From: Chelonoidis abingdonii
Lineage: Eukaryota > Chordata > Testudines > Testudinidae
DNA length: 64,000 nt
Assembly (NCBI RefSeq): GCF_003597395.2
Contig: NC_133773.1
Location: forward strand, 126,557,517-126,621,516
Direction of reading: 5' to 3'
The notes under the pieces are model-generated. The model ran no database searches. It had not been told where the DNA came from and saw only the letters and a list, made by a program, of their open reading frames with translations. The position numbers and the translations under genes were made by a program. Of this stretch, positions 56,560 through 64,000 are shown piece after piece. Position 1 is the first letter of the stretch. Each line of letters begins with the position of its first letter.

Positions 56560-57387
56560 TAGCAGGACTGGGAGAATATGCAGTTGCCTACCTCGATGAT
56601 GTGGCCATTTTTTCAGACTCCTGGCCCGAACACCTAGTACACCTGGAAAAGGTCTGTTGAGCGTATCAGGCAGGCAGGACTAACTGTTAAGGACCAAAAA
56701 GTGTCAAATAGGCCAAACAGAGTGACTTACCTGGGAACAGGTGGGTCGAGGAACCATAAACACTCTACAGGCCAAGTGGGGCTATCCAAAGTGGCCTGTC
56801 CCAAAGGCAAAGAAACAGGTCCAATCCTTCTTAGGTTTGGCCAGTACAGCGATTTGTACCACACTACAGCCAATCACTGCACCACTGACCGACCTGACCA
56901 AGAAGACCCAGCCAACTACAGTTAAATGACTGAGGAGTGTCAGGAAGCCTTTACCCAACTTAAGGCGACGCTCACGTCTGACCCTGTGCTAAGGCCCAGA
57001 CTTTGACAAACCATTCTAGTAACCACCGATGCATCTGAGAGTGTTAGGAGCATTCTCATGCAGGAAGGACCGATCAGAACTTCCATCCTGTCGTGTTTCT
57101 CAGCAAGAAACTATCTGAGAGGAAAGCCACTGGTCAGTCAGTGAAAGGAATGCTATGCCATTGTGTACACCCTGAAAGCTACGCCCATACGTTTGGGGAC
57201 GGCGGTTCCAGCTACAAACTGACCATGCTGCGCTAAAGTGGCTTCATACAGCCAAAGGAACAACAGAAACGTCTTCGTGGAGTCTAGCTCTCCAAGATTT
57301 TTATTTGGAACTTCAACACATTTCAGGAGCTCCAACAAAGTAGCTGATGCACTCTCCCGTGAGAGTTTCCCAGAATACACTGGTTAA
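56560..57387 (+). pseudogene. Ty3/Gypsy pol remnant (RT and RNase H)
   Basis: The plus-strand YLDD codons (56589-56600, in EYAVAYLDDVAIFSDSWPEH) are intact. Later pieces in several frames read NRVTYLG, KWPVPKAKKQVQSFLGL, PLTDLTKKTQPTTVK, KECYAIVYTLKA and finally VADALSRESFPEYTG, the usual end of Gypsy RNase H. The frames change repeatedly and stops interrupt. The remnant sits upstream of the 3' LTR at 57530; gag, integrase and the 5' LTR are not visible. Confidence 0.85.
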
Positions 57388-57529
57388 ACTTGTCCTTAAG
57401 ATGTAGAAGTCTTGTAGGTACATGTTAGTAGTATATGTAAAGATGCATGTGTTGTATTACTCTGTGTAGTTTAAAGTTCTAGAAAGAAATCACACCAGAT
57501 GAAATTTACACTGTCTGTGATTTGGGGGC

Positions 57530-58560
57530 TGTCATAAGTAGATAGTAAGGGTTAATTTTCTTTTACCTGTAGGGGTGGACAGGGGGAATCAAGCACCTGA
57601 GCAGAGGACCAATCAGAGTACTGGATTTTTTTAAATCGTGGAGGGAAAGAGAATCGGCCCGGCTTTTGTTCTCCCGACTATGGATTAACAGCTTTTTCTG
57701 CTACTCCATCTTCTTTCTAATATTCTACTATAAGTGTGGTACAAAAGGAAACCAAACATAAGCTGTTAGGCTGTGTTCAGTGACGCACATACCGGCTCTA
57801 TGTCGATGCCCCATCACAGAATTGATAGTACTTCGAACACAGCGATAAGTGTAACGTTGATTTTGCTGGACTTGGTTTAATTGGGCTATCTTCTTAATCA
57901 GACTGTTATTCTATTTTCTTATAAGCCACTCCCTGTAGAATTTCTTAAGCAGTGTTTAGTATATGTAAGTTCTTTTTTTTTTATATAAATTTTCTTTTAA
58001 AACTTTGTGGAGTTCATTCCTAGTGAGGCAGAGGAGGACGAAATTTCTGGCCTGGAGCTCTGTTCTTATACCTCTGTGGACAGCGCTAGGGGAGGGAGCC
58101 CAGGCTCTGTGTTTACTTTCCTATTGTCCAGGGTGGAACGTATGGGAAAAGTTACAGGACATAGAGTAAGATTAGTTCTGTTTTCCGGTGGAGGGGCTGT
58201 CTCTTGAAAAAAAGGAGACAGGTTTCTCGGTATGTGATGTAAAGAGATTACATCAATTCCCTCAGGTTGCTCAGAGCGGAACGTCTGAGAGAGAGAGGGA
58301 AGGGAGGGGAGATAATTCCCTTGCTGGTACGACTCAGACTTCTGAGTCATGGGGGTCTTTCCAGAGGAAGTTGGAGAGGCCAGAGAGGGGGGCCCCCAAG
58401 GAATATTTGGGGAACCCGGGCTGATAGGAGCCAAAATCCTATCTGGTGGCAGCGAGATAAGATCCAACCTCTACAAGCTTGGGGGAATCATAGTAAGCAC
58501 CCAGATTTTGGACGCTAAGGTCCAGATTTGAGACAGACGCTTATTACACGGTGCCAGACA
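57530..58560 (+). mobile_element. Ty3/Gypsy 3' LTR
   Basis: Begins TGTCATAAGTAGATAG after a TTTGGGGGC purine-rich stretch that may be the polypurine tract. It is homologous to the solo LTR at 40445-41402 (CAGAGGACCAATCAGA near the start; TTTTGGACGCTAAGGTCC near the end). Its end is not sharply defined; 58548-58560 is likely. It is about 1 kb and follows the pol remnant. Confidence 0.75.
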
Positions 58561-59962
58561 CCTGGGCCATAGTGGCCCCACCTGTGCTCTGCTTCTTCCC
58601 GAGGCCCGCACTGCCCACTGCTGCCAAGTGAATCCCTCCTCTCCTCCACTCCAGCCCCATTCTCCGGAGGTCCCCACCACTTGCTGCACCCCTCCCAGGG
58701 CTAGAAGGGCTGGGAGCACGTTGCAGCCAGTTAGGACCCAGCAGGCCACATATGAAGAGTTGGCAGCTTCTAAAATGCAGTTCCTGGGTGGAGCCAGGGA
58801 ATGGACCAACAGATTGACTGGCCTTACCACAACTCAAGAAGCCAGGCCAGGTCAGGTCCTATTGCTGACCACATTTTGTGTTTAGGTACCGTAATGGAGA
58901 GGTTTTTTGATTTAATATGTGCGAGTGTAAGGTCCAGGAAGGTCAACCTGAGTTAGCCATTGGTTGGACTATTGAAAATTAGGTGATCTCACTTCATGTG
59001 ACACCCATTGACTCAGGCGAGCCAATGACACTTTGCCCAGAAAGCTCAGTCATCTTTAACAGCAATTTCATTCTGAAAACCCCTTTTTCTATGGTATGGG
59101 GTGGGGATCATATCTCTACACACACACACGTTCTTAGTGCTAGTCCACTTCACCCCATAAATTAGAGCAGTTGGAGATTACCAGCTCTAGGGGCCAGCTA
59201 TTCACCTTTTTCCATGGCCATGCCTCCAAGTCCGTTGCCTGAGAAGGGAATTTCAAGTGCCACTATGGCAGCTCTTTGCCATTTAAGGATCCCCCTGTGG
59301 TAAGGTAGCTTTCTGTGGCCAAAAAAGCTTCCCCCACATGCCAAAGAATTGTGTCCTAAATATCTGTTTGTGAAGAGTCCTAAAATCATAGACAAGTGCT
59401 ACCAGTGACCATGTTCTAATATTGTCCACATCACACAACATCAAACATGACATTATGAAGGTATTACAGGATATACCTGCATCAATGTAAATGCTGTCTA
59501 ATCTAACTAAGAGTTTTATCCTGCTGTCCATCACCATAGTATCTCAGTCCATTTTACATAACATTGATATCAGTAGTGAAGTCCCAAGTGGACTTCATGG
59601 AGTCTCTGTCACATCTCCCTTTTTAGGGTAAAGACTGTGCATGAGGTAGAGTTATGGTTTTTGATATGTTTAGATTTTAGTTTCTTTTTTGGTTGTCTGG
59701 TTGATTGGCTGGTTGGAGTTTAATGGGTGAAAGGGGGTGTCAGTTTTGTGAGTGTCACCTACAAAAGATCTTTCTGAAGAGGAAGGTTCTGTAGCATTTC
59801 CTAAAGACACTCAAATTCTGGATTCTCCTAATTTCTTCTGCAAGTTTGTGCTGTAGCCACATACCTTAGCCACGAGCACCTTGTCTGATGCTGGGAGAGT
59901 TTGGGACAAAACAAACAAAAACTCATCTTATGTCTGACGAGAGCCTGGATGTACGCCCAGAA
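58561..59962. other. No recognised gene
   Basis: Mixed DNA with a (CA)n run near 59120. I see no conserved frame or terminal repeats. Confidence 0.4.
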
Positions 59963-61089
59963 GCTACATGCAGTAGCGTAGCTGGGGGGGGTGCAGGGGA
60001 AGCAGCCACTTCCCCTCAGCACATTTTCCAAAAGCAGTGCCTTAGTTAGGGGTTATCATGGTGCCAGTGAGTGGGGCCCACGCTCCACTCTGAAGCTTGG
60101 CCTGCTGGGCTGGTGCTGGGCTCCTCAGGCAAGGGAGGGGCAGCACAGCCAAAGGAGCGATGTGAGGGGAGGGGGTGGCACGGCCGGAGGAGCAAGGGGG
60201 GGGGCGCAGTATGGCCACAGCGCGGCCAGAGGAGCCATGGGAGAGGTGGCCCCCACCCCATTATTATCAAGGCAGAGTGCATTTTCCCCGGCACTGGTGT
60301 CAGCTTTTGCCTCTACCCTTGGCACAGTGCTGCCGCTGCAGCAGGGAGTGCGTTGCTGCTCTCGAGGTGGGAGCGTGTTCCCAGCGACTCACCGTGCAGC
60401 AGCGGGCAGACGGGGGGCAGGCTGCCATGGAAGAGAGTATGTCCAAGCGACTGAAGCTGCTGTCCAGCATTCTAGAACCCTTCCGGGCTCTGGAACATTC
60501 AGCCTCCTTCCCCCTTACCGTCTGCCTGGGGGCCCCGGCAAGTGGGGTGCTCGGCACCATAGCAGTGCAGAGGTGAGGCCAGCGCAGACCCCATGCGGGC
60601 AGACGGGTGTCAGTGGCCTCAGAGACTGGAGGCTTCTCTCATGCTCTGAAGGGGACTAGGCTCCTCAGCTGGTGTGTGCTTGGCCCAGGAGTGGGAGTGA
60701 TAGCCCCCCGCCACTGTTCCACCTGTGCAGCCAATGCCCAGCACCAGCCACTCTGTCTCTGTCCATAAATGGAGAATTCAGCTCGGCCGGCATGGCCGGA
60801 GGGGCGGCCCATAGAGGGGGTTTTTTTTATTTTTATTTGGTGGTCTTTTTGGGGTGGGGGCGGCACAGCATCGGCTGGAGAAGCCAACAAGGCTGGAGAA
60901 GCCATGTGGAGGGCTTGGCAGGAGGAGTGAGGGGGGATGCAGCGTGGCCGGAGGAGCCAAGGGGTGGGGGCACAGAGCGCCCAGAGGAGGAGTCAAGGGG
61001 TGTGTGGCCAGAGGAGGAGCCAAGGGGGGGCGCCTTTTTTATGTTTGTTCTCCCTGCTCTTAGAACCTGGCTACACCACTGGCTACATG
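59963..61089. mobile_element. hAT-type element with perfect 8-bp TSD
   Basis: The TSD GCTACATG occurs at 59963-59970 and 61082-61089. The left end CAGTAGCGTAGCTGG and right end (reverse of CAGTGGTGTAGCCAGG) are inverted. The 1.1-kb interior is GC-rich with GGAGGAGCCAAGGGG-type repeats. The long frames at 59991-60659 and 60672-61133 are compositional and encode no recognised transposase. Confidence 0.85.
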
Positions 61090-61749
61090 ATCACACTATG
61101 CAGAATGGTCATTTTTTTCAAGCAGGTTGCTAAATTCTTTGAATTATAACGTTGAAGTACTGGTGTAAGAAGCCTTGAAGAACAGCAGCTCTCTTCCAGC
61201 ACATTATTCTTTGAGGAAGAATGACTTAGAACCTGGAGTAGCCCTGGAGATTGCACTGTACTAAGACTCAGGAGGATTGGCTTCTAATTCTGTCTCTGCT
61301 GTGTGACCTTGGACAAGTCTCCATTTCTTGACTCAACTTTTCAGGACAGGGACTGGATTTTTCCATGCATTTGTACAGTGTTTAGTACAATGGGGCCCCA
61401 ATCTGAGTTGGTACCAGTAGTCACTACGATATGAATAATAATAAATCCCAGTGGAGACGAATTTAAAGAGTTTGGTTTTGGTAGGCTAGTGTAGATTGTT
61501 TTCTGGATTAGATTAATATTGCAGGCTCTGTGTGCCAGGCCACAGGGCAAGTGCTGAAAGACCCTTCCACATTATTCTGCACTAATAAATAATATACACA
61601 GGAACATAAAAACAGAATTAGCATCTTTCCGACAATTACTGCTCTTCCACAAAGTCCATTAAAAGAAGAGCATGCACTAGCACCCACCTCATATGAGACA
61701 AGAAAAGCAATCAAGCAGATGTCACAAAGGAAAGCACCTGCACTGGGTA
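61090..61749. other. No recognised gene
   Basis: A+T-rich DNA between the hAT element and the LINE. No conserved frame. Confidence 0.4.
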
Positions 61750-62570
61750 GCATTCCACAAGAGCGGTATAAGCAGGGTGCTCCCACATTGTAGGATATCT
61801 CACATGGCTCTTCTGCTTTATCTGGGAGCAAGAGTCGGTGCCACAGGATTTCAAGGATGTCAGCATTGTCCATCTCTATAAAAATAAAGGCAATAGGGAA
61901 ACTGTGATAATCACCATGGCATGCCTTACTTTCTGTTGCTGGGAAAATTCTTTCATGCATCATATTGAATAGACTTAATACCTATCTTGTCGAAACCATC
62001 CTCGCCGAGTTTCAATGTGGATTTAAATCTGGACGGGACAATATTCACATGATCTTCACATCCTGTCAGCTTCAGAAAAAGTCCCTGGACCAAATCACAG
62101 TCTGTACATGGTGTTCATCAACTTAGCTAATGCTTTTGACTCTGTAAATCACGAGGAACTTTAGAAACTTTTGTTCATCTTTGGATGCCCTTCAAAGTTT
62201 ATTTTTGTCACTCGGTTCTTCCATTATGGGACAATGGCCAGAGCAGTAGAAAATGGCATGATATTGGACCCCTTTCTAATCAGCAATGAACCAAACAAGG
62301 TTGTATGCTGGATCCCATGCTTTTTTCCATCCTTTTTTTGGCTATGCTTAGGGATTCATTTCATGACATTGGTAGAGGTGTATTTATCCAGTTCTGCACC
62401 GATGGGAAGTTGTTCAGTTTGCAGTGCTTCCATTTTCTCATGAAAGTAGGAGATTTAGTCATGAAGGAACTTTTCTTTGCTGCTGACTCTGCACTGGTTG
62501 CTTACTCCATTGATGACATTCAGTTTATAACTGATCCCTTAGCTCATGCAGTCAACCACTTGGCGAATCA

Positions 62571-63729
62571 GCCTAAAGCAGTGGTTTGTGAACTCCTGGG
62601 GGTTCGCACAATGTTACAGGGGGTTCACCAGAAAAATTTCCTTAATGGCGGCCAGAGGACCCTGGGCATGGGAGGCAGCAGGTGTGACCCAGTTGCAGAG
62701 CAGACAACCTAAGTCCTGTGGAGTGCTGAGTGGGCAGTTAAGCCCAGTCAGCACGGGGTCTGCAGCCCCAGCCCCGCAGGGCCAGCAGCCCAAGCGCTGG
62801 TTAGCAGAGGCGCTAGCAGCCCGAGCCCCATGAAGCACAGGGCCGGGCAGATGGGGCCAGCAGTCCGAGCCCTGCGGAGTGCGGAGCTGGCAGCCCCAGA
62901 CTCCGGTGCAGGGTCAGCAGCCTGAGCCCCATCATGGGCAGGGAGAGGCAGCTGGGACCCCAGGCACACATTTGGTGGCAGCTCTCAGACCCTTTGTCCT
63001 TTTTGGCAGACATGGAAGTTGTTTGGTGGCATTGAGGGGCAGAGTTGAGCAGGGGCTACACTGTACGTGGGGGTGGTCCAGGCTAATTTGTCCCTCGTGG
63101 GGCACCTCCCTAGGATGGCCCTGAGTGTGGTGGTAAGAAAAGGTTTTGCGCGCCAAACTGGCTGGAACCAGGTAGTAGTCCAGGAGTCAGGGCAACCTAT
63201 GTTCACGGGTGCCAAAGGCGGCACGCAAGCTGATTTTCAGGTGGGTTACTCACACTGCTCAGCTCCTGACCACCAGTCTCAGGGTGCTCTCTCTGCATTT
63301 TAATTTAATTTTAAATGAAGCTTCTTAAACATTTTAAAAACCTTATTTACTTTACATACAACAATAGTTTAGTTATATATTATAAACATAGAAAGAGACC
63401 TTCTAAAAACGTTAAAAGATATTACCAGGATGCAAAACCTTAAATTAGAGTGAATAAATGAAAACTCGGCACACCACTTCCGAAAGGTTGCTGACCCCTC
63501 TAGTAGTCAATGTAGCAGTGTTCAGGTGCCTCAGTAATTCAATACTAAGTCATTTTTCTCGGAGTTTTGTTTTGCTTCAGTGAGAGGTGAGTGAATGTTA
63601 GCACCACACTGAGGAGATTTAAACTTAAATCCCTGGAAATATTCATTTTTAGGAGGGAGTTCACGAGATTTCACATTTTAACGAAAGGGGTTCCTGGGTT
63701 GTTAAAGTTTCAGAACCACTGGCCTAAAG
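62571..63729. mobile_element. hAT-type element inserted in LINE, perfect 8-bp TSD
   Basis: The TSD GCCTAAAG occurs at 62571-62578 and 63722-63729. TIRs begin CAGTGGTTTGTGAACTCC (62579) and end with the reverse of CAGTGGTTCTGAAACTT (63721). The LINE frame resumes immediately after. The interior is GC-rich, with CAGCCCGAGCCCC-type words, and contains a further hAT insertion (63181-63500). Its open frames are not genes. Confidence 0.9.
63173..63508 (-). mobile_element. Nested hAT-type element, perfect 8-bp TSD
   Basis: The TSD TAGTAGTC occurs at 63173-63180 and 63501-63508. The insert (63181-63500) begins CAGGAGTCAGGGCAACC and ends GGTTGCTGACCCCTC. It belongs to the family at 4746-5034 and 22674-23506, in reverse orientation. 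It lies inside the hAT element at 62579-63721 and is the youngest of three nested insertions. Confidence 0.9.
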
Positions 63730-64000
63730 AAAACTGAAGTACTATATCAGTCTGTGCTGAGGGATGTGCATCTCTACCCAGTTATTAAGGTCAACATTGC
63801 TTTTCTCAAGCCCATGAAGAAGTTTGGCTATCTAGGGACTATGCTGTCACAGAATGTGATAATTGATAATTGCATAGCCAAGGTCAGCTCTGCATTTGGA
63901 TTGCTGTCACGCAGCCTATGGTATGATAGGGGTGTCAAAATTAGCACTAAGCTAAACACCGATTGAGCAGTCATTCTCAGAATGCTTCTATATGATTGAG

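Larger units (their letters stand above)
61750..64000 (+). pseudogene. LINE reverse transcriptase, split by hAT insertion
   Basis: Non-LTR retrotransposon RT on the plus strand. 61750-62578 shows PQDFKDVSIVHLYKNKGN, then frame-shifted GISL-type and FQCGF/SGRDNI pieces, then LDPMLFSILFLAMLRDSFHD, DGKLFSL and LFFAADSALVAYSIDDIQF (catalytic FADD is FAAD at 62476-62487). After the insertion, from about 63730, it resumes as KKTEVLYQSVLRDV, FGYLGTMLSQNVIID, KVSSAFGLLSRSLWYDR. The order matches a LINE RT with a KTEV-Q motif. The clade (RTE-like or other) is not resolved. It continues beyond the window edge. Confidence 0.8.

Noticed and set aside
59991..61133. Several ORFs of 130-220 codons on both strands
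   Set aside because: Inside the hAT element at 59971-61081; G-rich repeats keep frames open, and no transposase motif is seen.
1..64000. tRNA, rRNA, CRISPR or prokaryotic operon features
   Set aside because: No cloverleaf-type genes, arrays or ribosome binding sites were seen; the window is vertebrate repeat-rich DNA.

Overview
The window is vertebrate nuclear DNA, most likely from a turtle (a crocodilian is the main alternative). The repeats point this way: CR1 LINEs with the amniote-type 3' end, a Penelope-like element (PLE), DIRS-type tyrosine-recombinase retrotransposons, many short hAT elements with 8-bp target-site duplications (TSDs), Harbinger-like elements and a Ty3/Gypsy LTR. Nearly all long open frames are decayed mobile-element code or chance frames. 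There are no bacterial operons, and I recognise no tRNA or rRNA genes and no CRISPR.

The one convincing cellular gene piece is in a CpG island at about 50.4-51.6 kb. It is a minus-strand first coding exon (51043 down to 50771, 91 codons) ending at a consensus splice donor. I do not recognise the gene. The promoter side carries YY1-like and paired ZNF143-like motifs. If the exon is real, the 50 kb to its left is probably its first intron, at least in part, and the sequence to its right is upstream intergenic DNA.

Layout. 1-755: G+T-rich block. 756-4707: truncated DIRS copy A (minus), with a 25-base assembly gap. 4708-6900: PLE (minus) carrying a hAT insertion and a hammerhead-ribozyme-like core. 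8.8-11.7 kb: hAT-type element containing a 1.8-kb CR1. 14.7-21.9 kb: small DNA transposons, a MIR/L2-like piece, a CR1 (19.3-20.4 kb) and a Harbinger-type Myb/SANT fragment. 22.2-24.8 kb: CR1 split by a hAT element. 26094-32290: near full-length DIRS copy B (minus) with inverted terminal repeats and an internal complementary region. 34.6-36.9 and 44.8-46.6 kb: two Harbinger-like copies. 40.4-41.4 kb: Gypsy solo LTR with a 5-bp TSD. 42.8-43.0 kb: PLE-derived near-perfect palindrome. 50.4-51.6 kb: CpG-island promoter. 53.5-54.4 kb: hAT element and a PLE tail. 56.5-58.6 kb: Gypsy pol remnant plus 3' LTR. 60.0-61.1 kb: hAT element. 61.75-64.0 kb: LINE split by one hAT element that itself contains another.

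The most informative content is structural: intact TSDs and terminal repeats give a relative order of insertions, the DIRS copy preserves the end/internal complementarity used in its replication cycle, and hammerhead-like cores recur in three PLE-derived loci. Nothing here looks like a new protein system.
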